Shown: positions 1 through 8,609 of the stretch, in pieces | How positions within the stretch are numbered: the first letter of the stretch is position 1 | Layout: each line of letters starts with the position of its first letter | From: Danxiaibacter sp048498555 | GTDB taxonomy: Bacteria; Bacteroidota; Bacteroidia; Chitinophagales; Chitinophagaceae | Direction of reading: 5' to 3' | Length of the DNA: 64,000 bases | Assembly (NCBI GenBank): GCA_048498555.1 | Contig: JBEHXT010000007.1 | Location: 236,811-300,810 of the forward strand | Position numbers and translations under genes: made by a program | The notes under the pieces: model-generated | What the model was told of the DNA's origin: nothing | What the model saw: only the letters and a program-made list of their open reading frames with translations | Database searches by the model: none

Positions 1-284
1 AAAACAAAAAAGGACAAGCCATAAATGTTGTTACTTATAGTTATGATGTACAAGGAAACAGAACGGGTAATACTTATGATACCTCTATTAATATTAATCG
101 CTTAAGCCCGGCATTTCAGCTTATTAACAGGGAGTATAGTGTCAACAATATAACATACGCCGGTGTTCAGTTCCATGTTAATGATAAAGGGTTGCCATTG
201 GAGTTGAAGGCGCCTGATGTTGCAAGCGTTACTTTTCTTGATATATACTCAAGCAGTCTCCGTATTGATTATTACTGCAAGTAA
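1..284 (+). CDS. YD-motif lipoprotein paralogue, C-terminal fragment
   Basis: The reading frame is open from base 3 to the TAA at 282-284, giving about 93 residues with no start inside the window, so the 5' end lies outside. It contains a YDVQGNRTG motif like the YDTNGNRTD of the next gene, followed by a similarly spaced tail (QLINREYS against QFIDRDYS, then GLPLEL against GLPEQL). It is therefore a tandem paralogue of the gene at 320, 35 bp downstream. YD-type motifs occur in RHS-like repeat proteins and in Bacteroidota surface lipoproteins. The function is unknown. Confidence 0.75.
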   Translation, partial: NKKGQAINVVTYSYDVQGNRTGNTYDTSININRLSPAFQLINREYSVNNITYAGVQFHVNDKGLPLELKAPDVASVTFLDIYSSSLRIDYYCK

Positions 285-319
285 GGCAGTCCTATTTTTT
301 ACTCAGTAAATTTTATTAA

Positions 320-1084
320 ATGAAAAAGAAAATACAATGTATTGCAGCATGCGTGTTAATTGCATGCATAAGCATTTCCTGTAAAAAGCAGGAGCTGTTT
401 GATAAAATAGAGAAGAGTGCGTTAGGTCGTATTGATAAGATTACAGGCGTGATTGAGCAAGTAGACGAAGGGTATAGCTTCGAATATAATAGCTATGGAG
501 ATCCCGTTAAGATGACCTCAATCGGAAATGCGTCTCCTTCTACTGGTGCTGACTATTATTTTCTATACGATGAAAAACGCAATCTGACAGATTTTTATGG
601 TATGTATGTTGATATAGGCACCACGTACTACCATATCTATCACAGGTATCATAGTGATGAACAAAATCGCATTATCGTTGACTCGTCTTTTACATTCGGG
701 ATGATAGAGAATGGCTTGCCGGTAACTGTGCAATCGTTGGTTGTTTCCTACTTTGAATATGACGTATTGAACCGAATCTCGCGTGTTTATACAAAAGACA
801 GTGTTGGGAAAAAGCATACAACCGCAACGTATAAGTATGACACGAATGGAAACAGAACCGATGTTTCAAAGCAATATGATGATAAAGTGAACATTCATCG
901 CTCTAATAAGGTCTGGCAGTTTATTGATCGCGATTATTCACAAAATAATCCGCTGGTTGTGCAAAGTTATAGTGCTTATAACTATGCAGGATTGCCAGAA
1001 CAACTACACCCGAGCCGCTCAGCCAGTTATCATTTTCTTGAGTTTGAGTATTATTTATTGAACGTAACCTACACCAGCCAGTAG
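320..1084 (+). CDS. YD-motif putative lipoprotein
   Basis: This 254-residue protein starts with a lipoprotein signal: MKKK, a hydrophobic run, then SIS-C at about residue 21, the expected lipobox cysteine. The mature part is rich in Tyr/Asp/Asn and carries FEYNSYGDPVK and YKYDTNGNRTD, motifs of the RHS/YD-repeat style. There is no toxin domain and the length is far below RHS proteins, so I read it as a small surface lipoprotein of the YD family rather than a polymorphic toxin. It lies 35 bp after its paralogue, probably in one transcript, and is followed by a strong terminator. The precise function is not recognised. Confidence 0.75.
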   Translation: MKKKIQCIAACVLIACISISCKKQELFDKIEKSALGRIDKITGVIEQVDEGYSFEYNSYGDPVKMTSIGNASPSTGADYYFLYDEKRNLTDFYGMYVDIGTTYYHIYHRYHSDEQNRIIVDSSFTFGMIENGLPVTVQSLVVSYFEYDVLNRISRVYTKDSVGKKHTTATYKYDTNGNRTDVSKQYDDKVNIHRSNKVWQFIDRDYSQNNPLVVQSYSAYNYAGLPEQLHPSRSASYHFLEFEYYLLNVTYTSQ

Positions 1085-1094
1085 TATTGACACT

Positions 1095-1129
1095 GAGCGC
1101 CGTATGTTGGTATTCCGGCGCTCTTTTTT
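1095..1129 (+). terminator. Rho-independent terminator after lipoprotein pair
   Basis: GAGCGCCG at 1095-1102 pairs with CGGCGCTC at 1116-1123 and is followed at once by a run of T. It lies 11 bp after the stop of the gene ending at 1084. Confidence 0.85.
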
Positions 1130-1182
1130 ATATGGGCTACAACGTATAACTTGCCTTTTTTAAAGCAAAGTTTATATACTGC

Positions 1183-2085
1183 GTGAATAAACAATTGATT
1201 ACAGGTTCTGCGCTGGTGGCTTTAGGAGCAGCCAGTTATGGCGTTTTGGCAACATTTGTGAAGATGGCTTACGACCATGGGTTCACCACGGCGGAAGTTA
1301 CAACCGCGCAGTCTTTATTCGGTGTATTGGGCCTGCTTTTGCTGAATGTATTTTTTAGTAAGAAAAGAGAAGCACCACATACAACAAACAGAAGAAGTGT
1401 TTTGATGTTGATATTGAGCGGAACATCCATGGGGCTTACAAGTATTTTTTATTATCTCTCTGTAAAATATATAGCGGTATCGATCGGTATTATTTTATTA
1501 ATGCAAACAGTTTGGATGGGAGTAGTGTTAGAATCTGTTTTGCATAAACAGTTTCCTTCTGCTATAAAAATTATAGCAGCGCTTATTATTCTTGTGGGAA
1601 CTGCATTGGCAGCCAACCTTGTAAATGTAGATGTGGTGCTTGACTGGCGAGGAGTTGCATTCGGTTTACTCGCAGCAATATGTTACACTGTTACGCTTTA
1701 TTCAACCAATAGTGTTGCTTTACAATTGCCTCCTTTACGAAGAAGTTTATGGTTGCTCGTGGGCAGCCTTGCAATAATCGTAGTGGTTTTTTTTCCTTCA
1801 TTGCTGCAAAAATTTTCCTTTGGGTCTTTATGGACATGGGGATTGTTTCTTGCCGTATTCGGTACTATTTTACCTCCATTGCTATTCACTAAAGGTATGC
1901 CGCTGACTGGTATGGGATGGGGAACTATTATTGCTGCTATTGAGATTCCGGTATCAGTATTAATGGCGCACTGGTTATTGCATGAGGAAATTTCAATAGC
2001 ACAGTGGCTTGGCATTGCATTGATCTTAGGCTCAATTGTATTGATGAACTTATCTGCCTTAAGAAGTAAGCGGCTGAAAGCATAA
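1183..2085 (+). CDS. EamA/DMT-family transporter
   Basis: This 300-residue protein is almost entirely hydrophobic, with about ten membrane segments arranged as two five-helix EamA repeats. The first repeat has GAASYGVLATFVK and the second has GLLAAICYTVTLY, which is typical of drug/metabolite-superfamily exporters. The start is GTG at 1183; no better in-frame ATG lies upstream and a terminator sits just before it. Family members move amino acids, nucleotides or other small metabolites across the inner membrane, and the substrate cannot be read from the sequence. A weak CGGCTG/CAGCCG stem covers the stop codon before the convergent fbaB gene. Confidence 0.85.
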   Translation: MNKQLITGSALVALGAASYGVLATFVKMAYDHGFTTAEVTTAQSLFGVLGLLLLNVFFSKKREAPHTTNRRSVLMLILSGTSMGLTSIFYYLSVKYIAVSIGIILLMQTVWMGVVLESVLHKQFPSAIKIIAALIILVGTALAANLVNVDVVLDWRGVAFGLLAAICYTVTLYSTNSVALQLPPLRRSLWLLVGSLAIIVVVFFPSLLQKFSFGSLWTWGLFLAVFGTILPPLLFTKGMPLTGMGWGTIIAAIEIPVSVLMAHWLLHEEISIAQWLGIALILGSIVLMNLSALRSKRLKA

Positions 2086-2118
2086 TGCCTCCAGCCGTCT
2101 GTTCATGAATATAGTAGT

Positions 2119-3192
2119 TTAAGCAACTGTTATTTTCTTATCAAGATATACATCTTGCACATCGTGAAGCAATTCAACACCTTCATTAAACGGCCGCTGA
2201 AATGCTTTACGGCCAGAGATGAGCCCCATGCCGCCTGCACGTTTGTTGATGAGAGCAGTAAGCACTGCTTCTTTAACATCGCTCGCACCTTCAGATGCAC
2301 CTCCTGAATTGATTAATCCAATTCTGCCCATGTAGCAGTTAATCACCTGGTATCTACATAAATCAATCGGGTTGTCTGTTGACAGCTCCGTGTACATGCG
2401 TTCATCAAGCTTTCCGTAATGGCTTCCGCCCATGTTAAGCGCTTTGAATCCGCCATTGAGTGTCGGTAATTTTTGTTTGATGATATCTGCCTGTATAGTT
2501 ACACCCAAATGATTTGCTTGTCCTGTTAAGTCTGCAGCAACGTGATAATCTTTACCATCTTTTACAAAAGCATTGTTACGCAGATAACACCACAGCACAG
2601 TTGCCATTCCAAGTTCGTGGGCCTCTTCAAACGCCTCTGACACTTCAATAATTTGCCTGTCGCTTTCTTCCGATCCGAAATAAATGGTTGCACCGATAGC
2701 TGTTGCACCCAGATTCCAGGCGTCACTCACAGAGCCAAACATGATTTGGTCATATTTATTTGGATAAGTGAGAAGCTCATTGTGATTGATCTTGACAAGG
2801 AACGGAATTTTATGCGCATATTTCCTGGCCACAGCAGCAAATCCGCCAAATGTTGTAGCCACAGCATTGCATCCGCCTTCTATTGCAAGTTTGATGATAT
2901 TCTCAGGATCAAAATACATAGGGTTAGGTGCAAATGATGCGCCGGCGCTATGTTCTATGCCCTGATCAACAGGCAGTATAGACAGGTATCCGGTGCCTTG
3001 CAACCGCCCATGATTGTGCATAGACGCAAGGCTTTTCAGGGTTTGAATGTTTCTGTTACTTCCACCAAAGGTCTCATCCACAAAATCCGGTGATGGCAAA
3101 TGCAGCAGCTCTTTCTTTACTGTTGAAGACGTATAGGAAAGAAGCGCTTCATTTTCTTTTCCTATCAGCTCAATCATTTGTTCGTAATTCAT
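2119..3192 (-). CDS. fbaB: Class I fructose-bisphosphate aldolase, FbaB type
   Basis: This 357-residue protein cleaves fructose-1,6-bisphosphate to dihydroxyacetone phosphate and glyceraldehyde-3-phosphate through a Schiff base, in the cytoplasm. It closely follows E. coli FbaB over its whole length: GTGYLSILPVDQG, EHSAGASF, ATIYFGSEES, DLTGQANHLG, INSGGASEG, NKRAGGMGLI and the C-terminal DVYLDKKITVA. Length matches the family (E. coli about 350). It is divergent from pfkB with about 190 bp between them, so the pair may share control of the middle of glycolysis. I saw no clear TAnnTTTG element in that gap. Confidence 0.93.
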   Translation of the reverse strand: MNYEQMIELIGKENEALLSYTSSTVKKELLHLPSPDFVDETFGGSNRNIQTLKSLASMHNHGRLQGTGYLSILPVDQGIEHSAGASFAPNPMYFDPENIIKLAIEGGCNAVATTFGGFAAVARKYAHKIPFLVKINHNELLTYPNKYDQIMFGSVSDAWNLGATAIGATIYFGSEESDRQIIEVSEAFEEAHELGMATVLWCYLRNNAFVKDGKDYHVAADLTGQANHLGVTIQADIIKQKLPTLNGGFKALNMGGSHYGKLDERMYTELSTDNPIDLCRYQVINCYMGRIGLINSGGASEGASDVKEAVLTALINKRAGGMGLISGRKAFQRPFNEGVELLHDVQDVYLDKKITVA

Positions 3193-3384
3193 AAAATAAA
3201 AAATTAATGGCCGGTTATTAAAATTGATTCCGTTTATAAAACATTAGTTAATATGGTTTGTTCGTTTGCTGGTTCTCAACTAAAATGTTTCTTTTATGTT
3301 ATGAAAAAGGGATGGACGAAGAAGATGCAACAAGGTAAGCGACCCTGAATTTACAATTTTAATGGCTAAAGAACACTACCTATT

Positions 3385-4320
3385 ATGAAACATTCCATCG
3401 TTACGGTTACATTCAATGCAGCCATAGATAAAAGCACAATTGTTGCAGGTATTGTGCCAGAGAAGAAATTGCGTTGCCTGGACCCTCTGTACGAGCCCGG
3501 CGGGGGAGGAATTAATGTGTCACGCGCCATCAGGAAACTGGGCGGCCAGTCGGCGGCAATTTATCTTACTGGTGGAAGAAGCGGCGGCCTGCTGACTGAG
3601 TTGTTAGTTAACGAAGGGGTGCATTGTATTCCTGTTGAAACACTACGTGAAACAAGGGAAAATTTTATAGTGTTTGATACCGCTACTCAGCTGCAGTATC
3701 GTTTCGGGATGCCAGGTACAATAATTGAGGATGATGAGTGGCAGGAGTGCTTGCAAATGTTGCGTACGTTGCCGGATGTAGACTATATAGTTGCGAGCGG
3801 AAGCCTTCCTCCCGGCGTGCCTGTTGATATTTTTGCAAGAATAGCCTCTATCGCAAATAACAAGGGTGCACGATGTGTTGTGGATACATCCGGGGAAGCA
3901 CTGGAAGCGGTTATTGAAGAGGGTGTGTTTATGATAAAGCCAAACCTGCATGAGCTGGCGCAGCTTGTAGGAAGAGAAGAGTTGCAAATAGAAGATCTAA
4001 GAACAGTTGCACATGCATTGGTTTGTAATGGCTGTTGTGAAATACTAGTAGTATCAATGGGCGCCGGCGGTGCCCTGCTTGTGACAACCGACATGATGCA
4101 TAAAATAAGCGCTCCGCCTGTTAAACGCAAAAGCACAGTAGGAGCAGGTGACAGTATGATTGGTGGTGTTGTATATAAACTCTCTTCGGGCGCTGATGTT
4201 CTTGAAGCTGCGCAATTCGGCGTAGCATGTGGCACTGCTGCAACAATGAATGCGGGGACTGCGCTTTGTCACTTGCAGGATGTGGACCGGTTATTCAGGC
4301 AAATACAGAGGCATGGGTGA
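3385..4320 (+). CDS. pfkB: 6-phosphofructokinase II (PfkB-family sugar kinase)
   Basis: This 311-residue ribokinase-fold enzyme phosphorylates fructose-6-phosphate (or a related hexose phosphate) with ATP. It resembles E. coli PfkB particularly well: KLRCLDPLYEPGGGGIN near residue 30, YRFGMPG, GSLPPGVP, CVVDTSGEALEA, KPNLHELAQLVGRE, and the anion-hole and catalytic-base motif TVGAGDSM near residue 253, whose Asp is the expected base. The alternative reading, 1-phosphofructokinase (FruK), is less likely because no fructose PTS is nearby and the aldolase partner is next door. The start ATG at 3385 fits the family N-terminus. Confidence 0.88.
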   Translation: MKHSIVTVTFNAAIDKSTIVAGIVPEKKLRCLDPLYEPGGGGINVSRAIRKLGGQSAAIYLTGGRSGGLLTELLVNEGVHCIPVETLRETRENFIVFDTATQLQYRFGMPGTIIEDDEWQECLQMLRTLPDVDYIVASGSLPPGVPVDIFARIASIANNKGARCVVDTSGEALEAVIEEGVFMIKPNLHELAQLVGREELQIEDLRTVAHALVCNGCCEILVVSMGAGGALLVTTDMMHKISAPPVKRKSTVGAGDSMIGGVVYKLSSGADVLEAAQFGVACGTAATMNAGTALCHLQDVDRLFRQIQRHG

Positions 4321-4333
4321 GGAAAGAGGTTAT

Positions 4334-4372
4334 AGGTGTCAGGTATCAGGTTTCAGGTGTGGTAAGGTGTGA
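4334..4372 (+). repeat. Short-word array (AGGTnTCAGGT type)
   Basis: Four to five imperfect iterations of a 7-10 nt word (AGGTGTC, AGGTATC, AGGTTTC, AGGTGTGG, AAGGTGTG) begin 14 bp after the pfkB stop. It belongs to the same kind of stop-proximal array seen elsewhere in this window, but no inverted partner arm is visible here. Confidence 0.55.
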
Positions 4373-4413
4373 GCATTGTGTGGTTCCCAGATATTATTAT
4401 TTAATATTGTCGT

Positions 4414-4463
4414 AAATCAAAAGGGTTTAAGATGAACACTGTCATCCTAAACCCTTTTGATTT
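4414..4463. terminator. Bidirectional hairpin between convergent genes
   Basis: A 22-bp inverted repeat with one mismatch (4414-4435 against 4442-4463) surrounds a 6-nt loop; the arms begin with AAATCAAAAGGGTTTA. A/T tracts at both feet allow it to end both pfkB (+) and the outer-membrane gene (-). Confidence 0.85.
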
Positions 4464-4488
4464 ATTCTAAATCTATAATCTTTCGTCC

Positions 4489-5313
4489 TTATTTTTCTCT
4501 CCTGCCTACAGGGAATGTAACACCTAGATTTAATATCATTTCATATGTACCAAAACCCTGCTTTGCTTTTCCTTCGTAAATTTTTAAACCGGAATAGCGG
4601 GCGTAGTCAAGTTTGTTGGCGTATTCAAGATAGACGTATTTGAAAAATGTTGCGCGGAATGCACCTTCAACACCAACATTCCATCCGCCCAGTTGAAAAT
4701 GGGGGTCGTTGGATTTGCCGAATAATGTATTTTCAACATGCGGAATAACAGGTCCTACACCAGCCTTTGCGTAGAAGTCAAGCTTGATATTTTCTTTTGC
4801 ATCCGCATAAAACTTCCAGCGCTTGGTAAGGTTGAACAACAAAAAGTTAGCACCGTTATTCAGAAAATAAGAAAACCCATTTGCCTGGTTGAACATAATA
4901 GTGCTATCAACCGGTTTATTGTTGAGTGTGCCTTTAATTGCAGCGTGTTGATCTGCAATAATGTATTTGGTGTGATCAAAATTTATTTCAACACCCCATC
5001 CTTTGTCGCGATCGATAATATAACCAATCCTGTAATTGTACTGAGGAATAGACAACGCTTTTGAAAAAAGGCCTTCATCCCATCCCGGATGGTCATGCGC
5101 CTTAATACCCTGCAATGTATAATTATTGCCTATGGAAGGTTGGTTTACTTTCAGGTTGCTGTGTGTATACCACTCTTTATTATAACCCCAGGAAAAATAA
5201 AATTCGTGTTTTCTTTTTTTTGTTGTGTTTTGTGCCTTTGCTACAAAAGGAGCCGTTAAAAAAAGACATAAAACTAACCTCATCACATTTCTGTTCAATA
5301 CGTGCATATACAT
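4489..5313 (-). CDS. Outer-membrane beta-barrel protein, unassigned
   Basis: The mature protein is about 255 residues, with alternating aromatic strands and a C-terminal segment ending GTYEMILNLGVTFPVG, typical of porin-like barrels. A signal peptide, MRLVLCLFLTAPFVAKAQ, precedes it. An open frame extends up to 5376, but a good -7 element (5357-5364, minus strand) would place the transcript start near 5350, so the likely start codon is one of the ATGs at 5313, 5307 or 5283. I give 5313; 5283 would start directly at the signal peptide. No family is recognised, and no enzymatic motif (for example of a lipid A deacylase) is evident. Confidence 0.7.
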   Translation of the reverse strand: MYMHVLNRNVMRLVLCLFLTAPFVAKAQNTTKKRKHEFYFSWGYNKEWYTHSNLKVNQPSIGNNYTLQGIKAHDHPGWDEGLFSKALSIPQYNYRIGYIIDRDKGWGVEINFDHTKYIIADQHAAIKGTLNNKPVDSTIMFNQANGFSYFLNNGANFLLFNLTKRWKFYADAKENIKLDFYAKAGVGPVIPHVENTLFGKSNDPHFQLGGWNVGVEGAFRATFFKYVYLEYANKLDYARYSGLKIYEGKAKQGFGTYEMILNLGVTFPVGRREK

Positions 5314-5356
5314 TTCATTAATCATTGAGTAAGTTCGTTGCAGGGGCTTAGGGGCG

Positions 5357-5364
5357 CAAATGTA
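5357..5364 (-). promoter_or_regulatory. -7 element TACATTTG for the barrel gene
   Basis: The minus strand reads TACATTTG, an exact TAnnTTTG match. No good -33 TTG is seen 19-21 bp upstream. It decides the start of the downstream gene because it excludes the ATG at 5376. Confidence 0.5.
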
Positions 5365-5609
5365 TCGCGTTTTCATGAAAAGAAAAATATAGGTTCTGTC
5401 CCGGGATCACTAATAATGTAGTGATAATAGCAATACTAACCGTGTAATGTCCGGGAAATGCCTGTTCGTCGGCAACGAATTTTAATAACTAAAGGATGTT
5501 AGTTATCGGTTGATTTACTTCCTGGATAGCCGGCCTGCCGGTCAAAAAAAACTTGATATTCAAACCCTTTTAAATTAGAAAAACGTGCTTTATCTTTAAT
5601 AGAGAAGTA

Positions 5610-6146
5610 ATGTCTGACGCCGCTAAATATACAGAAGAGAGCCTGGTTTCGTTGCTGAAGCAACGTGATATGCCTGCATTTGAATATTTGTATGAGCATT
5701 ATTCTGCTGCATTGTATACTGTTATATTGAATATAGTGGTAGAAAAAGAGGCGGGCAATGATGTATTGCAGGAAGTTTTTGTTAAGGCCTGGCGGCAGAT
5801 TGATCAGTATGACGGACAGAAAGGCAGACTATTTACCTGGTTACTAAATATAGCGCGTAATGCGGCTATTGATTTTAAGAGGAGCAGGCAGTTTAGAAAT
5901 AACCGTCAAAACCTTGAGCTTACTGATGACGTATATTATGCAAGCGGTATAACGCAGCTTGATACAGATAAAATCGGGCTGGCCGCACTGGTTGAGAAAT
6001 TGCCGGAAGATTACCGGAAATTAATCAGGCTGAGCTATTTTGGCGGTTATACGCACGAAGAAATAGCCTCGGCTGAAAATATTCCTTTGGGAACTGTAAA
6101 AACAAGAATAAGAAAAGCATTAAGTGAACTAAGAAAACTGATGTAA
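5610..6146 (+). CDS. ECF-type RNA polymerase sigma factor
   Basis: This 178-residue protein has the two-domain ECF layout. Region 2 (about residues 20-90) holds DVLQEVFVKAWRQID and WLLNIARNAAIDFKR; region 4 (about 125-178) holds LPEDYRKLIRLSYFGGYTH and the recognition helix around IPLGTVKTRIRKAL. It directs core polymerase to a small stress or envelope regulon. It is followed 5 bp later by a membrane anti-sigma factor, the usual pairing in which the sigma is held at the membrane until a signal arrives. The upstream TATCTTTA at 5591-5598 is a one-mismatch -7 element. Confidence 0.93.
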   Translation: MSDAAKYTEESLVSLLKQRDMPAFEYLYEHYSAALYTVILNIVVEKEAGNDVLQEVFVKAWRQIDQYDGQKGRLFTWLLNIARNAAIDFKRSRQFRNNRQNLELTDDVYYASGITQLDTDKIGLAALVEKLPEDYRKLIRLSYFGGYTHEEIASAENIPLGTVKTRIRKALSELRKLM

Positions 6147-6151
6147 TTATT

Positions 6152-6925
6152 GTGGATATTAACGCATACATAGAGAGCGGTATTATTGAAAGCTACGTTA
6201 TGGGAGTAACAACGCCCGAAGAAACGGCGGAGGTTCGCTCTATGGCTGCTAGGCATCCGGAAATTGCCGGTGCAATATCCGCATTTGAGATAATGCTGGA
6301 AACACAACTGAACAGCAATACAATTGCGCCACCGCCAATAGTTAAAGAGCGGATTTTTTCCGAGCTCAGGTCCGTTGGAGAGCAGAATAATGTAGTAGCC
6401 ATGACACCTGACAGGCGTAAAGCCTGGCAATTCATGGCTGCTGCTAGTATCCTGCTATTTGTAGCAAGTGCCTTGCTGAATATTTATTACTATCGCAACT
6501 ATAAGCAGATGCAGGTAAGCTATCAGCAGCTGCTGGCAGAACAAGGTGTAATGCAGGCTCATGTAGACAAAATGCAAACGCGTATGAATTTGCTTGATAG
6601 CAGTATGGAAATGTTGCAAGACCCTTCAATGAAGGTTGTTTCTATGAAAGGCAATGACGGCGTGGCTACCGTATATTGGAACAGCAAGACAAAAGACGTT
6701 TACCTGCTCAAAAATAGTGTACCTGCGGCTCCTGCAGGAAAGCAATACCAGTTATGGGCCATCGTAAATGGAAAACCTGTTAATGCAGGCATGATTGGTG
6801 ATTGCATTGGCTTGTGTAAGATGGAAAACATTCCGCAGGCCGAAGCTTTTGCCATCACATTAGAAAAAGAGGGTGGAAGCCCCGTGCCTACTTTGTCGGC
6901 GTTGTTTGTTATGGGAAAAGTGTGA
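6152..6925 (+). CDS. Membrane anti-sigma factor (RskA-like)
   Basis: This 257-residue protein starts with GTG at 6152, 5 bp after the sigma stop. The N-terminal cytoplasmic part (residues 1-85) begins with IESGIIESYVMGVTTPEE, the sigma-binding helical region of RskA-type proteins. One membrane helix lies near residues 92-112, followed by a short coiled-coil stretch (QVSYQQLLAEQ) and a periplasmic domain with YQLWAIVNGKPVNAGMI, the signature of the anti-sigma-K C-terminal domain. It should sequester the sigma factor encoded immediately upstream. No zinc HxxxCxxC motif is present, so it is not a ZAS-type anti-sigma. Confidence 0.88.
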   Translation: MDINAYIESGIIESYVMGVTTPEETAEVRSMAARHPEIAGAISAFEIMLETQLNSNTIAPPPIVKERIFSELRSVGEQNNVVAMTPDRRKAWQFMAAASILLFVASALLNIYYYRNYKQMQVSYQQLLAEQGVMQAHVDKMQTRMNLLDSSMEMLQDPSMKVVSMKGNDGVATVYWNSKTKDVYLLKNSVPAAPAGKQYQLWAIVNGKPVNAGMIGDCIGLCKMENIPQAEAFAITLEKEGGSPVPTLSALFVMGKV

Positions 6926-6936
6926 TGCAAATTAAA

Positions 6937-7028
6937 AAGTAAAAATTCAAAAATAAAAAGACACGATAAACGTTAATGCTGATTAATATCAATCAACATT
7001 ATGCACTTATTTTTTTGAATTTTTACTT
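6937..7028. repeat. Inverted short-word array filling a convergent gap
   Basis: The left arm (6937-6956, AAGTAAAAATTCAAAAATAA) and the right arm (7007-7028) are inverted copies differing by a 2-nt indel. The left arm starts a few bases after the anti-sigma stop and the right arm ends 1 bp before the lpxB stop, so the element fills the whole gap. It could act as a bidirectional terminator. Confidence 0.7.
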
Positions 7029-7029
7029 C

Positions 7030-8136
7030 TCAGCCCTTCACAAAATTAAAGATGCTTTTCGCTGCTGTAGCAGAGGCATCACCACCACCTGATAGAAGTT
7101 GTTTTAAGTCTGCATAATCTTTTTGCAACTGCTGTTTGTGTGCAGGATTTTCCAACAGATTTTTCAATTCGGTTACAAGATTGTCAACAGTCAGGTCATC
7201 CTGAATTAATTCTTTCACTACAAGCTTATCCATAATAAGATTGACGAGCGAAATATATTTAACCTTGATTAGCCTTTTCGCGATCTGGTAACTGATGTTG
7301 CTTCCCTTATAACACACCACTTCAGGAACACCGAAAAGCGCGGTTTCAAGCGTGGCTGTGCCGCTGGTAACAAGTGCGGCAGTTGACTCAAGCAACAGAT
7401 CATATGTTTTTCCTCTGACGGAAGTTACATTGGTGTAAGGAGCAAGAAGGGGCTCGTAAAAACCGTCTTCCTGGCCGGGCGCTTTCGCAACCACAAACTG
7501 ATAGTTTTCGAAATGCCTGCTTACTTCCAGCATTACCGGCAGCTTTTTTAAGATCTCCTGTTTTCTGCTTCCAGGAAGTAATGCAATAATCTCTTTATTA
7601 TGTGCGTGGCCCGTCGATTGCTTTTTATAGTTGTCAATTACTTTAACAAGCGGGTGCCCAACATATTCAACATCCCACTGCCATTTATTTTTGTAATAAT
7701 CTTTTTCGAAAGGAAGAATAACGAGCATTTTGTCGATATACTGCTTCATTTTCTTTACGCGGCTTTCCTTCCATGCCCATACCTGCGGAGAAATGTAGAA
7801 GGCTATCTTATAACCCTGTGCTTTGCCCCATTCAGCAATGCGAAGGTTGAAGCCCGGGTAATCTATCAACACCAACACATCGGGGTTAAAGGCATCAATA
7901 TCCTCTTTGCAAAGCGCAATGTTTTTTAAGATAGTCCGCAAATTCATAAGCACTTCAACAAATCCCATAAAAGCAAGTTCTTTGTAATGCTTTACCAATG
8001 TGCCGCCGGCGTCGCGCATAAGGTCGCCTCCCCAGCAACGGATATCCGCCTCCTTATCAAGTGATTTTAATTCTTTAATGAGATTGCTTCCGTGTAAATC
8101 ACCACTTGCCTCGCCAGCTATAATATAATATTTCAT
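7030..8136 (-). CDS. lpxB: Lipid-A-disaccharide synthase
   Basis: This 368-residue glycosyltransferase (GT19) joins UDP-2,3-diacylglucosamine to lipid X, forming the lipid A disaccharide at the inner face of the cytoplasmic membrane. The N-terminus MKYYIIAGEASGDLHG is diagnostic, followed by GFVEVLMNL, YPGFNLRIAEW, YISPQVWAWKE, LPFEKDYY and LLPGSRKQEI. The C-terminal half has TSGTATLETALFGVPEVVCYK, which binds the sugar nucleotide. Length is normal. In many Bacteroidota lpxB sits beside surE; here surE is 27 kb away. lpxK at 56008 carries out the following step of the pathway. Confidence 0.95.
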   Translation of the reverse strand: MKYYIIAGEASGDLHGSNLIKELKSLDKEADIRCWGGDLMRDAGGTLVKHYKELAFMGFVEVLMNLRTILKNIALCKEDIDAFNPDVLVLIDYPGFNLRIAEWGKAQGYKIAFYISPQVWAWKESRVKKMKQYIDKMLVILPFEKDYYKNKWQWDVEYVGHPLVKVIDNYKKQSTGHAHNKEIIALLPGSRKQEILKKLPVMLEVSRHFENYQFVVAKAPGQEDGFYEPLLAPYTNVTSVRGKTYDLLLESTAALVTSGTATLETALFGVPEVVCYKGSNISYQIAKRLIKVKYISLVNLIMDKLVVKELIQDDLTVDNLVTELKNLLENPAHKQQLQKDYADLKQLLSGGGDASATAAKSIFNFVKG

Positions 8137-8241
8137 TTGTTTATTTCTGTATTCGAACAGTGAAAAACTTCTCTATCCGGCTCGCAAAATACAACACTAT
8201 TATGATTAGGGTGTGAATTGTGTTGGCACTTGCATTTTTAA

Positions 8242-8272
8242 TTGGAGAAAATATTTGTCAAGGATACTTTTG
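8242..8272 (+). promoter_or_regulatory. Bacteroidetes promoter TTG-N20-TACTTTTG
   Basis: TTG at 8242-8244, a 20-bp spacer, and TACTTTTG at 8265-8272 match the Bacteroidetes -33/-7 consensus exactly. The start codon of the small lipoprotein is 31 bp downstream, which supports that short gene as real. Confidence 0.75.
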
Positions 8273-8303
8273 CACTCGCCAAAACTGACAATTCTTTAAC
8301 CCA

Positions 8304-8609
8304 ATGACACACCTAAATTCAACCTTGAAGAAAAAAACTGAACAGGAAACGCTTAAGGCAACTGCTATAGTAGCCCGTGTTTCTTTAGCACAAACATTAT
8401 TTTATTGCTGCATTGCAATATTCTTTTGTTCATGTAGAGCGGAATATGAAACTGTGGTGCAAGATCAGGTTGTAACAGATGTAATACAAAATTCCAAAGG
8501 CACTTATCGCATTAAAGCACGCACCTTAACCAGCTCACGTCCTTTGCGAAAGACAAAAATATCTCCCGGCGATACGTTGCAATGTATGGTGCTGCGGAGA
8601 ATAAAGTAG
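8304..8609 (+). CDS. Small putative lipoprotein, unknown function
   Basis: This 101-residue protein has a polar N-terminus, then a hydrophobic stretch TLFYCCIAIFFCSC ending in cysteines at about residues 42-44, resembling a late lipobox. The remaining 55 residues are basic and strand-like (GTYRIKARTLTSSRPL, DTLQCMVLRRIK). If translation starts at ATG 8304, the signal is unusually far from the N-terminus; no ATG lies closer to the hydrophobic run. A consensus promoter 31 bp upstream and conventional codon use support expression. No family is recognised. Confidence 0.6.
   Translation: MTHLNSTLKKKTEQETLKATAIVARVSLAQTLFYCCIAIFFCSCRAEYETVVQDQVVTDVIQNSKGTYRIKARTLTSSRPLRKTKISPGDTLQCMVLRRIK

Noticed and set aside
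320..1084. RHS toxin/immunity locus
   Set aside because: YD motifs are few, the protein is short with a lipobox, and no toxin or immunity domain is visible.
4334..4372. Possible CRISPR-like array
   Set aside because: Units are 7-10 nt, imperfect and without spacers; no cas genes are present.
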